Below, one piece after another: positions 1-8,379 of a DNA stretch of 49,216 nt. Position 1 is the stretch's first letter; every line of letters starts with the position of its first letter. The notes under the pieces were generated by a model. It ran no database searches. It saw only the letters and a list, made by a program, of their open reading frames with translations, and was not told the DNA's origin. The DNA comes from Neolewinella agarilytica (GTDB lineage: Bacteria > Bacteroidota > Bacteroidia > Chitinophagales > Saprospiraceae): NCBI RefSeq assembly GCF_900110645.1, contig NZ_FOFB01000039.1, positions 1 through 49,216 on the forward strand, in the 5' to 3' direction. Made by a program: the position numbers and the translations under genes.

Positions 1-299
1 ACAACAACAACATGAAAACAGAGCAGGCAGCCCTGATGGACTGCCTGCAGTAGCTCGACGGCGCAAGCCGGCGGCTTTATTCATTAAAGATAAAACTTTC
101 CGCTCAAAAGCTTGGATCTTTACATAGCACCTTTTGCCCTTCAAAAGTAGGCCGCCGGCAGGCATGTAAGACGGGAAGCTTAACGGAGTACAATAGATCA
201 ATCATGTCTAATAATCAAAATCATAGCGGACCATAGTTATATGCAAGAAGCTACCGCTCTGAGAAAGACGATGTGGAGCCGAACGTTGATGGTCAGCCA
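1..299. other. intergenic region, window start
   Basis: No convincing gene is visible here. A perfect 8-bp stem (GCAGGCAG at 23-30, CTGCCTGC at 41-48) with a 10-nt loop could be the end of a transcript entering from the left, but it lacks a following T tract, so a terminator role is unproven. GCCGGCGGC and GCCGCCGGC also occur at about 68-76 and 151-159 and could pair. The gene on the right is transcribed towards this region. Confidence 0.4.
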
Positions 300-701
300 C
301 TAAACATAGTCGTCTCGCTCTAATGGTTTTTTTACAATATCCTTCAAGGCTAAGCCTTCGGGCTCCTCTAGCAGTTCTTTCTCTGCTCTGATCTCCTCTT
401 TTAGTTCTCTCTTTCTTCTCAGTTTTTCGAGCTCTTTTTCCAACTCCTCTTCTTCCCAGTTGGCGCTGATGCCAAAAATTTCAAGGTTCTCCGTTCCAAA
501 AGCCGTCAGGTAATGCGCCGCCAGGCCGATCCCCCAACTCAGCCCCACAATGAGGACGGGAAGAATTTCTCCGTTGTTCTCGTATTGCATGATTACATAA
601 AGCATCCCGATGGTCAGCACATAAGCCAGAAGGTGGTAAAAGAATCCCTTTTTTGCTTTTACCTTTTTGTTGGCCTTTTCGTAAATGTCCTCGTCTTTCA
701 T
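300..701 (-). CDS. 2TM domain-containing protein
   Basis: This is a 133-residue protein with a short charged N-terminus, two hydrophobic helices (about residues 20-40 and 46-68) and a long, highly charged C-terminal tail rich in Glu, Lys and Arg (about 80-125) that should form a coiled coil. The arrangement matches the small 2TM-domain family that is common in Bacteroidota, usually as short inner-membrane proteins of unknown function. The ATG at 699-701 directly precedes the charged MKDEDIYEKA start seen in this family, so the start is credible. It stands alone and convergent to nothing; the upstream gene on the same strand ends about 130 bp away. Function is unknown. Confidence 0.75.
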   Translation of the reverse strand: MKDEDIYEKANKKVKAKKGFFYHLLAYVLTIGMLYVIMQYENNGEILPVLIVGLSWGIGLAAHYLTAFGTENLEIFGISANWEEEELEKELEKLRRKRELKEEIRAEKELLEEPEGLALKDIVKKPLERDDYV

Positions 702-828
702 GGGGGTTGTTTTTTCTAAGATTTAAGCCTGGTATAGTTGATTGGAGCCTTTTCTTATCGGGCAATTTGTAGTCACGATCTTAGCCGCCTGGCTATCTAT
801 TGAGAGAGAAAAGTAATACTTTTTGCTT

Positions 829-1851
829 CTATTCTTTTCTGCGACGCACTATTTTTACTACCCGTCCGTACATAATCTCCGCTAAATTCCATTCATATCC
901 ATTAAAGTCGGTGGTATTATTGAACTGAACGACAACGGTGTTCATGTCTTCATGATATTTGGCGATGCTCTGGTAGCCGGGAACCAATCCGGTATGTTCG
1001 TACTCATAAATGGAGGAGTAAATGGCCTGTTCTCCGTCCTCAAACAGGGAGCCATCATTTAGTGCTCTCAGGAATATGCCTACATCTTCCGCAGTGGCGA
1101 TCATGCCCACATTCTGTAGTTTCATGTCCTCATCAATACCCACGTAGTAGCCACTCATCAGTTGGGTAGTGTCTACTTCGCTTAGTGAGCCGAAGGTGTT
1201 CTTCAGCCCAAGAGGTATAAGAATCTCCTCCCTGAGGAACTGATGCCGGTTGTACCCCACGATTTTTTCAATGATCTCCGACAGCAGCAGATAATTGGTA
1301 TTGGAATAAGCATACCCTTCGCCTGGTTTGAAGTTGGCCGGCAGGTCAAGGGCATACTGAAGTGCTCCGTCACTGCCCTCGGGTTGATCTGACCAAAAGC
1401 CGGGATGGTCCGTAAAATTAGGGATGCCACTCCGGTGCTGTACCATTTGCCGGAGGGTGATTTCTTCGGCGTTTTCGATTCTCCCGACAAGCTCCGGGTA
1501 ATAATCAGCGAGCTGGTCATCCAGGGATAATCGCCCGGCATGGGCTAATTTGGTAATGGCCACCGCTACATAGAGCTTGCTGATGCTGGCAATCTTAAAC
1601 AAAGCCTGCGGGTAGGCCGGTATTTTGTTGGCCCGGTCATGCCAGCCGGCAGCGTAAAATTCAGGCGGCTTACCCGCCTGGTCCACGTAAACGATCATGC
1701 CGTCAAATCCCCGTTCAATGGCTTCGTCAAGTTGTTCCTCTACGGTATCTGGCAGAGGTGAGAGCCAGGCAAACACTAAAACCCAGGGTACGAAGTATAA
1801 GGAGGCCAGGGAACCAGTAATCAATACTACCTGAAAGATTTTTTTTGCCAC
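829..1851 (-). CDS. serine hydrolase, class C beta-lactamase-like family
   Basis: This is a 340-residue protein with an N-terminal hydrophobic segment (about 5-30), so it is exported or membrane anchored. The catalytic motifs of the beta-lactamase/D-alanyl-D-alanine carboxypeptidase superfamily are visible: SISK with nucleophile Ser89 and Lys92, YSN at 182-184, and HTG at 285-287 in the position of the KTG/HxG box. The family includes peptidases and esterases as well as true beta-lactamases, so resistance should not be assumed. The C-terminus is short and basic (VRRRKE). Its left neighbour is the 2TM gene on the same strand, but the 127-bp gap argues against a tight operon. The exact substrate cannot be told from sequence. 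Confidence 0.85.
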   Translation of the reverse strand: MAKKIFQVVLITGSLASLYFVPWVLVFAWLSPLPDTVEEQLDEAIERGFDGMIVYVDQAGKPPEFYAAGWHDRANKIPAYPQALFKIASISKLYVAVAITKLAHAGRLSLDDQLADYYPELVGRIENAEEITLRQMVQHRSGIPNFTDHPGFWSDQPEGSDGALQYALDLPANFKPGEGYAYSNTNYLLLSEIIEKIVGYNRHQFLREEILIPLGLKNTFGSLSEVDTTQLMSGYYVGIDEDMKLQNVGMIATAEDVGIFLRALNDGSLFEDGEQAIYSSIYEYEHTGLVPGYQSIAKYHEDMNTVVVQFNNTTDFNGYEWNLAEIMYGRVVKIVRRRKE

Positions 1852-2029
1852 TTGGACTTAGGTTTTTCTTTTGCCAGCAGAGTGCGGGGCTAAATGCATT
1901 ATCGGTATTCTATCTGCCAGGCTTGTGTTTTTTTCGATGAGTTGTGGTGAGAAATTAGACAATTACCTTTCGGCATTTAGGGAAGGCGGACATTTTTCCG
2001 ATATTAACAATCTTTAAATCGATCAACAC

Positions 2030-3973
2030 ATGCGACTACCCATCCTTGCTTTTTTAACCCTCCTCTGCACCAGCGTCAGCGCCCAAAACCTGCAGCTCTT
2101 TGAATCTTTCACCGATCATGCCGTACTGCAACGAAACGTAGACCATCCGATTTGGGGCTGGGCCAGGGCGAAAAAGAAAGTCACCGTGACGCTCGGCAAT
2201 CAAACGATGACGACCAAAGCAGGGAAAGACGGCCGCTGGCAACTCCAGCTGCCCGCCATGCCCGCCGGCGGACCGCATCTGATCACGGTCTCCTCCGGCA
2301 GGGAAGCGATTACGCTGAATGACGTGTATTTCGGAGACGTTTACCTGCTCTCCGGACAGTCAAATATGGAATGGCGGCTGACGCAATCTGACCCCGACGG
2401 TAGCCGTGCCAAAGCCATTGCGGACCCGATGATCCGCGAATTGAAAGTGAAAAAGGCCTATGACGGCGTAGAGCGCGAGCACCTCGACATCGACGAAAAC
2501 TATAGCGAAGACTGGATGGTCGGTTCGGCTGAAGGCATCCGGAATTTCAGCGGCGTCGGAAGTTACTTCGCCCACTACGTGCGCAAGGACGTCGACGTGC
2601 CCATCGGCCTCCTTCACGCCAGTTGGGGCGGGAGCCGTATTGAGCCCTGGATGAGCCCCGAGGCGCTGGGGATGGACGCCGACGAATTCGCGAGTAAAAA
2701 CCGTGACATCATGGACCGCGCCGGTGCCAGAGGCCGCAAGAAATTTGCCGGGGAGTTCCCCGGTCAGGGCATCCCGACCGAAGACAAGGGCGAGTCTATG
2801 GGCTGGCTAAAGGATGAATTCGACGACGCAAGCTGGCCAAGCATGACCCTGCCCACCTTCTGGGAAGCAGCGGGCTATCCTAATGTGGATGGTTCCTTTT
2901 ATTTCCGTCGGACCTTTACGCTGACGGAGGAGCAGGCGGCTAATCCCGCCACCCTCTTTCTAGGGGCCATTGATGATGGAGACTATACGTTCATCAATGG
3001 CAGCCTGGTGGGTAGCTATAAAAATGCTTACTCAACGGAGCGGGTGTATAAGATTGGGTACGGTAAACTCCGCGCCGGGGAAAACACCATCGCTATCCGG
3101 GTGACGGACGGCGGCGGCGGTGGCGGTTTCTCCGCCACAAAGGATAAATTCTTGCTGGAAACAAGCTCCGGAAAGGTCAGTCTCGCAGGCGATTGGAAAT
3201 ACAACATTGGCAAATTCTCCGTTGGTGGCAATTATAACCAGATTCCCGTCGTACTCTACAACGCCATGATCGCTCCGCTCAAAGGCTATCCGCTTACCGG
3301 TGTGCTCTGGTACCAGGGCGAAAGCAACGCCGGTGCCGGTGACGCTGAGAAATATGCGGACCTGATGCGCGGACTGGTGAAGCAATGGCGGGGCTTTTTT
3401 GACCATCCGGACCTGCCTTTTTACTGGGTGCAACTGGCCAACTTTCGCGAGGCCGCCAGCAGCCCCAACGAACCCGGCTGGGCCATCCTGCGCCAGAGCC
3501 AGACCGCCGCTACGGATCTGCCCCTCACGGGCCAGGCCGTGATTATTGACATCGGTGAGGCGGGTGATATTCACCCGAGAAATAAATGGGAAGTCGGCCG
3601 CCGGCTGTCTCTCCACGCCCTGAAGGATATTTACGGGAAGGAGGTGCAGGCGTCCAGCCCCGTGGCGGAGAGCACGGAACGGCTGGGAGACCTGGTGATC
3701 GTCAACTTCAAAGAAGTTGGCGAAGGACTGATGATCAAAGAAGATGGCGATCGCTACCGCTACCTGAAAGGGTTCACGGTGAAAGACGACCAGGGCGACT
3801 GGCATTTCGCGCAGGCATTGCTGGATGCCAAACAGGACGCTGTCATCATCGCTAACCCAGCTGGCACCAAAATTGTCACTGTTCGCTACGCCTGGGCGAA
3901 TAATCCGGAGGATGCTAACCTGTTCTCGAAGGAGGGGCTGCCGGTGACGCCTTTTGAGATGGGGGTGGAGTGA
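2030..3973 (+). CDS. sialate O-acetylesterase family protein
   Basis: This is a 647-residue exported hydrolase. The signal peptide (about 1-19) ends in CTSVSAQ. The SGNH-type catalytic elements are visible: GQSNMEW with Ser111, the WYQGESN block near residue 430, and DIHPRNK with Asp513 and His515. A galactose-binding-like beta-sandwich insertion (about 265-400) splits the two halves of the hydrolase, as is usual for the family. Enzymes of this family remove O-acetyl groups from sialic acid or other acetylated glycans outside the cytoplasm. The signal-peptide codons at 2063-2087 coincide with a copy of the dispersed TTTGCACC...CGCCCAAA motif described elsewhere. The following oxidoreductase begins 50 bp downstream, so cotranscription is possible. 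Confidence 0.9.
   Translation: MRLPILAFLTLLCTSVSAQNLQLFESFTDHAVLQRNVDHPIWGWARAKKKVTVTLGNQTMTTKAGKDGRWQLQLPAMPAGGPHLITVSSGREAITLNDVYFGDVYLLSGQSNMEWRLTQSDPDGSRAKAIADPMIRELKVKKAYDGVEREHLDIDENYSEDWMVGSAEGIRNFSGVGSYFAHYVRKDVDVPIGLLHASWGGSRIEPWMSPEALGMDADEFASKNRDIMDRAGARGRKKFAGEFPGQGIPTEDKGESMGWLKDEFDDASWPSMTLPTFWEAAGYPNVDGSFYFRRTFTLTEEQAANPATLFLGAIDDGDYTFINGSLVGSYKNAYSTERVYKIGYGKLRAGENTIAIRVTDGGGGGGFSATKDKFLLETSSGKVSLAGDWKYNIGKFSVGGNYNQIPVVLYNAMIAPLKGYPLTGVLWYQGESNAGAGDAEKYADLMRGLVKQWRGFFDHPDLPFYWVQLANFREAASSPNEPGWAILRQSQTAATDLPLTGQAVIIDIGEAGDIHPRNKWEVGRRLSLHALKDIYGKEVQASSPVAESTERLGDLVIVNFKEVGEGLMIKEDGDRYRYLKGFTVKDDQGDWHFAQALLDAKQDAVIIANPAGTKIVTVRYAWANNPEDANLFSKEGLPVTPFEMGVE
2063..2087 (+). repeat. 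dispersed CTCTGCACC...GCGCCCAAA motif inside a signal peptide
   Basis: These 25 bases encode the end of the esterase signal peptide and match the dispersed motif found intact at 42929-42951, with a few substitutions. The preceding bases (TTAACCCT) also match those in front of the copy at 17601. See the finding on this repeat. Confidence 0.6.
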
Positions 3974-4022
3974 AAATGCTGTTTGCCTCTGTAAAATCAC
4001 AAACCCTTCCTACCTTACCCCC

Positions 4023-5003
4023 ATGAAAGCCATTCACCACAACAGCCCGGCCCGCGGGCAATATCAGATTCTGGAAATTGCTGACCCGACGCCCGGGCCA
4101 ACGGAAGTGTTGCTGCACGTCACGGCGACCTCTCTCAACCGGGCGGACCTGATGCAGGTCGCCGGCCATTACCCCGCGCCGAAGGGCGCGAGTGAATTAC
4201 TGGGCCTCGACGTGGCCGGCACCGTTATCGGTCTGGGCTCAGCGGTAACCGACTTTGAGGTGGGCGACAACGTGTGCGCCCTCGTCCAGGGTGGTGGCTA
4301 CGCCCAGCAGATCTGCGTGGATGAGATGATGTTGCTGCGGCTGCCGGAGCGGCTGTCTTTTACGAAGGCTGCTGCAGTACCGGAGACCTTTCTTACCGCC
4401 TTTCAGGCGCTGCACTGGATTGCGGACTTGCAGGAAGGGATGACCGTATTGATCCACGCCGGAGGCAGTGGGGTGGGGACGGCAGCCATTCAGCTCTGCC
4501 GACTGGCGGGGGCTACGCCCATCGTTACCGCCAGCCCGATGAAGCACGCCCGACTGAAGGACCTGGGGGCGGAAATCTGTATTGATTACCGGTCCCAGAA
4601 GTTTGATGAAGTAGTTTTGGCTAAAACAGACGGCAAGGGGGCGGATATCATCCTCGATTTTGTCGGCGGGCCCTACCTGGAACAGAATCTGCACGCAGTA
4701 GCTATGGACGGAACGATTGTTTGCCTTGGCCTGCTCGGTGGAGCGGGGGTGGAGCATCTTAACATGGTTCGAATCGTCACTAAGCGGGTTACCATCAGCG
4801 GAACGACGCTGCGTAGCCGCTCGGATGATTACCGTGCTGCGCTTACGGCCGACTTCCGCGACCGCATCTGGCCTTCCTTCGCTGACCGGACGCTCCAGCC
4901 CGTAGTCGATACCATCTACGACTGGGAGCAAGTAGACGAAGCTCATGCCTACATGGCAGCTAATGCTAATGTGGGGAAAATTGTGTTGACGATTGGGGAG
5001 TGA
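4023..5003 (+). CDS. NAD(P)H-dependent quinone oxidoreductase, PIG3/zinc-type alcohol dehydrogenase-like
   Basis: This is a 326-residue cytoplasmic medium-chain dehydrogenase/reductase. The N-terminal GroES-like half contains SLNRADLMQ and GLDVAGTV; the Rossmann half has the nucleotide-binding AGGSGVGTAAIQL stretch at about 147-159. No catalytic zinc ligands are apparent, which fits the quinone oxidoreductase/PIG3 branch rather than alcohol dehydrogenases. The start at 4023 is preferred over an earlier in-frame ATG at 3954 because MKAIHHN is the usual family N-terminus and the earlier one lies inside the esterase gene. A TACCTTAC box about 15 bp upstream resembles a -7 promoter element, so the gene may have its own promoter. 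Substrate is not resolved. Confidence 0.88.
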   Translation: MKAIHHNSPARGQYQILEIADPTPGPTEVLLHVTATSLNRADLMQVAGHYPAPKGASELLGLDVAGTVIGLGSAVTDFEVGDNVCALVQGGGYAQQICVDEMMLLRLPERLSFTKAAAVPETFLTAFQALHWIADLQEGMTVLIHAGGSGVGTAAIQLCRLAGATPIVTASPMKHARLKDLGAEICIDYRSQKFDEVVLAKTDGKGADIILDFVGGPYLEQNLHAVAMDGTIVCLGLLGGAGVEHLNMVRIVTKRVTISGTTLRSRSDDYRAALTADFRDRIWPSFADRTLQPVVDTIYDWEQVDEAHAYMAANANVGKIVLTIGE

Positions 5004-5015
5004 GGGGGGAGTTTT

Positions 5016-5135
5016 GTAGTCGGTAGTTTTGTAGACGGCAGAGCTGTAGACGGTAGAGTGGTAGACGGTAGTTTTGTAGACGGTAGAGCGGTAGACGGTA
5101 GTTTTTTAGACGGTAGTGCGGTAGATGGTGGCCCT
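5016..5135 (+). repeat. degenerate 15-bp tandem repeat (GTAGACGGTAGnnnn), about 8 units
   Basis: Eight head-to-tail 15-mers of the form GTAGACGGTAG plus four variable bases fill the gap before the four-helix-bundle gene. Alternate units end in TTTT or in AGxG, giving a higher-order 30-bp period. The units share the TAGAC/GTCTA theme with the 7-mer array on the other side of that gene. Confidence 0.85.
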
Positions 5136-5235
5136 TAGTCGTATTTATACTTTTATAAACGTAAGTAAACGTTTAAAAAACGACTATTCCTTTTTGCCGT
5201 CCGGATGTTTGTGTCGAACTAAAAACCAATTTGAC

Positions 5236-5613
5236 ATGGCATTCAGTAATTTCAAAAAGTGGGCGGCATACGCTAAGAGTTTTAAATTAGCAACTGATAT
5301 ATTTCGCCTTAGTATTTCTTTTCCTAAGGAGGAAAAATACAGTTTAACGGACCAGGTCAGGCGCTCTTCCCGGTCTGTTTGTGCCAATCTGGCGGAAGCA
5401 TTCTGGAAGCGTAGATACCCTAAACATTTTGTATCCAAGCTGACAGATTGTGCAGGCGAAAATGCAGAAACCCAGGTTTGGCTGGATTTTGCGTTACAAT
5501 CAGGTTACATCACCGAAGAGTCTCACAATGCGCTTACCCGTCAAGCCGAAGAGGTTGGCCGATTACTGACATGGATGATGAACAATCCCCAGCAATTTGA
5601 GCTGAGAAAGTAG
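5236..5613 (+). CDS. four helix bundle protein, S23 / 23S rRNA intervening-sequence family
   Basis: This is a 125-residue protein made almost wholly of amphipathic helices. It shows the S23 family signature: an N-terminal W..A..F...TD.F, then SLTDQVRRSSRSVCANLAEA near residues 35-54, and a KL..C.GE..ETQVWLDFA block near 70-88. The start at 5236 fits the family; the in-frame ATG at 5125 lies inside the upstream tandem repeat. S23-type proteins were named from intervening sequences in 23S rRNA genes and are related to the Avd accessory protein of diversity-generating retroelements, but the free-standing versions have no known biochemical function. No reverse transcriptase or rRNA is nearby. The gene is bracketed by two short-period tandem arrays, which suggests a mobile or repeat-associated unit. 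Confidence 0.85.
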   Translation: MAFSNFKKWAAYAKSFKLATDIFRLSISFPKEEKYSLTDQVRRSSRSVCANLAEAFWKRRYPKHFVSKLTDCAGENAETQVWLDFALQSGYITEESHNALTRQAEEVGRLLTWMMNNPQQFELRK

Positions 5614-5650
5614 CATCATATTTGGAAATTGGCGGGGATTACTTTTTCTT

Positions 5651-5778
5651 ACAGTCTACAGTCTACAGTCTACAGTCTACAGTCTACAGTCTACAGTCTA
5701 CAGTCTACAGTCTACAGTCTACAGTCTACAGTCTACAGTCTACAGTCTACAGTCTACAGTCTACAGTCTACAGTCTAC
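5651..5778 (+). repeat. perfect 7-bp tandem array (ACAGTCT), about 18 copies
   Basis: A nearly perfect heptamer microsatellite runs for about 128 bp and ends in the variant TACCGCTCTACAG. Because 7 is not a multiple of 3, all three frames are read in turn and all remain open, producing long spurious N-termini on overlapping ORFs. Slippage here would change the distance between the S23 gene and the Rieske gene. Confidence 0.95.
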
Positions 5779-5796
5779 CGCTCTACAGCCCCCTCC

Positions 5797-6885
5797 ATGT
5801 ACCCCATCCATCCCGACCCCGCCCGCGCAGAAACCCTTCCCACTGATTTCTACCTGAGTGCTGAAGCCTGGGAAGCCTGCCGTGATCGCATCTTCGTCAA
5901 AAGCTGGCAGTTTTTGGGCGACGAACAGCTACTCTTCGCCGGTCCGGAAAATCTTCATCCACTCTCCTTGCTGGAGAATTACCTGGATGAGCCGCTGCTA
6001 CTGTCCCGGCAGCAGGACGAATCCATTAAGTGCCTCAGCAATGTGTGTACTCACCGGGGGATGCTTTTGGCTCAGCACCCGAAGCAAGCCCGCAAGATTA
6101 CCTGTGCCTACCATGGCCGTCGCTTCGGGCTGGACGGACAGTTCGAGCATATGCCCGAGTTTAAGGGGGCGGAAGACTTTCCCCGTCCCTGCGACCATCT
6201 GCACGAGTTGCCTCTCAAAAAGTGGCGGCAATTCCTGTTCTCCGGTGTAGATCCGTCGGTAGACTTTGAGGCCATCGTAGAGAAGCTGGAAAGCCGGCTC
6301 TATTTTCTGGACTTTGAGAACTTTACTTTCCGGCCGGAGCTCTCTAAGACCTACAATGTCAGCGCCCACTGGGCCTTATATCTGGATAATTATATGGAGG
6401 GCTTCCACGTCCCTTTTGTGCACAACGACCTGGGGGCATTGCTGGATTATGGCAGCTATACCACTATTCCTGATGGCGACGTGATCTGGCAGATCGGCTA
6501 CGCCAGCAAGGAGGACTTTACCTTTGACTTTCCAGCGGATCACCCCGACTACGGACGCGACGTAACGGCTTATTATATCTGGGTATATCCCAACTTTATG
6601 CTCAATATTTACCCCTGGGGCGTGCAGCTTAATGTCGTTCGGCCGGTGTCTCCAACCTTCACTAAGGTGGAATTCCTGTATTACATCCATGACGATGAGA
6701 CCTTTCAGCAGATGAACGGCGCTCAGCTGGCGGAGAAGACGGAGCGAGAGGATGAGTTTGTAGTGGAGGCCGTGCAAAAAGGTCTGCGGTCCCAGTTTTA
6801 CCGGACCGGACGTTTCTCCCCGGCCCGGGAGAAAGGAGTGCACCATCTGCACCGCTTGTTTTCGGCGGGGCTTGGGGAGAAATAG
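5797..6885 (+). CDS. Rieske [2Fe-2S] aromatic ring-hydroxylating oxygenase, alpha subunit-like
   Basis: This is a 362-residue cytoplasmic oxygenase. The Rieske cluster ligands are Cys84-x-His86 and Cys103-x2-His106 (CTHRG...CAYHGRRF). The C-terminal catalytic domain has the mononuclear iron site DNYMEGFHVPFVH, with His204 and His209. The architecture matches ring-hydroxylating dioxygenase alpha subunits and related choline/carnitine-type monooxygenases. No ferredoxin, reductase or beta subunit lies nearby, so electron partners must be elsewhere. An open frame continues upstream to 5629, but those residues are only translated heptamer repeats, so the start at 5797 just after the array is preferred. 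The substrate is unknown. Confidence 0.88.
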   Translation: MYPIHPDPARAETLPTDFYLSAEAWEACRDRIFVKSWQFLGDEQLLFAGPENLHPLSLLENYLDEPLLLSRQQDESIKCLSNVCTHRGMLLAQHPKQARKITCAYHGRRFGLDGQFEHMPEFKGAEDFPRPCDHLHELPLKKWRQFLFSGVDPSVDFEAIVEKLESRLYFLDFENFTFRPELSKTYNVSAHWALYLDNYMEGFHVPFVHNDLGALLDYGSYTTIPDGDVIWQIGYASKEDFTFDFPADHPDYGRDVTAYYIWVYPNFMLNIYPWGVQLNVVRPVSPTFTKVEFLYYIHDDETFQQMNGAQLAEKTEREDEFVVEAVQKGLRSQFYRTGRFSPAREKGVHHLHRLFSAGLGEK

Positions 6886-7008
6886 AACCTGAAGACTAAT
6901 TCAGTTTGGGGTTAATCCCGCCTTTCCCTGCCCTCCACCCTTCCTTTGCACCTGCATAGGTGCCTGAAATAATTTACGTGTACCTATGAGCAATTGGTGA
7001 GCGATCTG
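6886..7008. other. short intergenic gap with partial dispersed motif
   Basis: The convergent Rieske and deacetylase genes meet here. A partial copy of the dispersed motif (CCTTTGCACCTGCA) lies at about 6943-6956. No clear terminator hairpin is visible. Confidence 0.4.
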
Positions 7009-7773
7009 CTACTCAAAATACTCCGCTGGCGTAACAAAATCCGCTCCCTCCTCCACCAGAAACTCGACGATCTTTTGAAACTCCACCATCCGGCTTTCGG
7101 GCTCCACCCAACTCCGTGGATGACCCTGGATGACGAAGACCGGCTCGTCCTGATTTTCCTGATAATGTTTGAGAAAACTGGCAAAATCAGGCTGATGAAC
7201 GGGGTATTCGATATTTACGGGGGTGCGGGGCAGTGCTTTGAGTTCCGTTGAAGTGCCTGCCGGAGGGTAAAGCCAGATTCCAATCTCGGGTAGCTGCGCC
7301 AGGGCTCTGCTTGTATTGGAGCCTACGGCGTTGTAGGGAGCGCCAAAAGTGGTCAACTCCAGACCTAACTTTTCTTTGGCCAGCTGCTGGGTTTGCTGTA
7401 GATGGCTGAGTTGATAGTCATAAGAAGTGCCCCGAAACTCCCGAACTTCCTCTCCGTTAACGGTCGGTTTGCAGTGGCACCAGCCGTGGTTCCAGATCTC
7501 GTGTCCGCGGTCAGCCTGATCGCGCAGCCAGTCGTAGTAAGCGGGTGGGGCATCCTGCATTCGTTCGCCGACGATACCGATGGTGGCGGTAATGTCGCGT
7601 TCGTTGAGGTAGTCGAAGGTTTGCAACCAACCGGGGTGTAGCAGCCCGTCTTCATACCAGGCGTCGTCCAGTTTAAGGATGACTTCAGGGCCTTCAGTAG
7701 TCGCGGGTTCCTTCGCCTGGCAGGCAAAAAAGAGGAGTAGGAAAGTGGCTATTGGCAATAAAAAACGTCTCAT
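7009..7773 (-). CDS. polysaccharide deacetylase-like lipoprotein
   Basis: This is a 254-residue protein with a lipoprotein signal (FLLLFFAC, lipobox Cys18), so it is probably attached to a membrane facing the periplasm or surface. The carbohydrate esterase 4-like metal-binding motifs are visible: LDD at 35-37 and HEIWNHGW with His91 and His96. A later QGHPRSW block near residue 215 supplies the probable C-terminal histidine. Family members deacetylate N- or O-acetylated polysaccharides; some are inactive relatives. The gene is monocistronic and divergent from the small membrane protein on its right. The substrate is not predictable. Confidence 0.8.
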   Translation of the reverse strand: MRRFLLPIATFLLLFFACQAKEPATTEGPEVILKLDDAWYEDGLLHPGWLQTFDYLNERDITATIGIVGERMQDAPPAYYDWLRDQADRGHEIWNHGWCHCKPTVNGEEVREFRGTSYDYQLSHLQQTQQLAKEKLGLELTTFGAPYNAVGSNTSRALAQLPEIGIWLYPPAGTSTELKALPRTPVNIEYPVHQPDFASFLKHYQENQDEPVFVIQGHPRSWVEPESRMVEFQKIVEFLVEEGADFVTPAEYFE

Positions 7774-7867
7774 TTACCAAAGCTACTAACGGGAGTTGAC
7801 TGTTTTGTCGATAAAACTTCCGTCCTGGCCTAAAAGGCACAACGTAGGCCGTTCCTGAAGTGTAATT

Positions 7868-8155
7868 ATGTGCGCTACCCAAATGAATGCTTTCCCAATG
7901 ACTCCTACTGATTACCTTGGTTTTGCGGGTGTTTCCATGATCCTGCTGGCTTATTTCCTTAACCTGAAGAAGATACTTGACACGGATCACCTCCTGTACG
8001 TCCTGCTTAATTTCGTTGGGGCGTTCCTGGCCTGCCTGGCCTCCGTCATCATGGAGTACCTGCCCTTTGTCTTACTTGAGGGAACCTGGTTTTTGGTCTC
8101 AGCTACGGCGCTTTACCGTCGTTGGCAAAAAAGGCGAAGCTTTTTAGTCAGATAG
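7868..8155 (+). CDS. small membrane protein, CBU_0592-like
   Basis: This 95-residue protein has three hydrophobic segments (about residues 14-30, 38-57 and 60-76) and a basic C-terminus. The DYLGFAGVSMILLAYFLN start and the later LLNFVGA and EGTWFLVSA blocks resemble the CBU_0592 family of small integral membrane proteins of unknown function. Three in-frame ATGs (7868, 7883, 7898) are possible; homologues usually begin close to the third, so the mature N-terminus may be MTPTDYLGF. The final codons overlap the start of a 55-bp duplicated repeat block. Confidence 0.7.
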   Translation: MCATQMNAFPMTPTDYLGFAGVSMILLAYFLNLKKILDTDHLLYVLLNFVGAFLACLASVIMEYLPFVLLEGTWFLVSATALYRRWQKRRSFLVR

Positions 8156-8342
8156 TCGTTACTGAACTACGGGAAGCACTGTTTGACTCTCTGACTACTT
8201 GACTACTTTTGCGCAGACGCAGGATGCAGGCAACGTTTTTCAAAAAGCAGGGTTTTCAGTCAAACAGTCAAACAGTCAAACAGTCGCTACTGAACTATGG
8301 GAAGCACTGATTGACTCTCTGACTAATTGACTGCTTGACTAC
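8154..8342 (+). repeat. duplicated ~55-bp block around an 8-bp tandem array (AGTCAAAC)
   Basis: Two similar copies, 8154-8206 and 8282-8342, share GAACTAcGGGAAGCACTG and TTGACTCTCTGACTA. They enclose about four copies of the octamer AGTCAAAC (8257-8285) and a degraded reverse-oriented copy of the dispersed motif (GCGCAGACGCAGGATGCA, 8211-8228). No gene is apparent in the gap. Confidence 0.8.
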
Positions 8343-8379
8343 CTAATTTTCCGACTTGCCATCCAATAAAACAAGACCT

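Noticed and set aside
5236..5613. S23-type gene considered as part of a diversity-generating retroelement
   Set aside because: No reverse transcriptase, template repeat or variable target gene is found nearby.
5651..5778. Heptamer array considered as a CRISPR array
   Set aside because: There are no spacers; the units are contiguous 7-mers and no cas genes are near.
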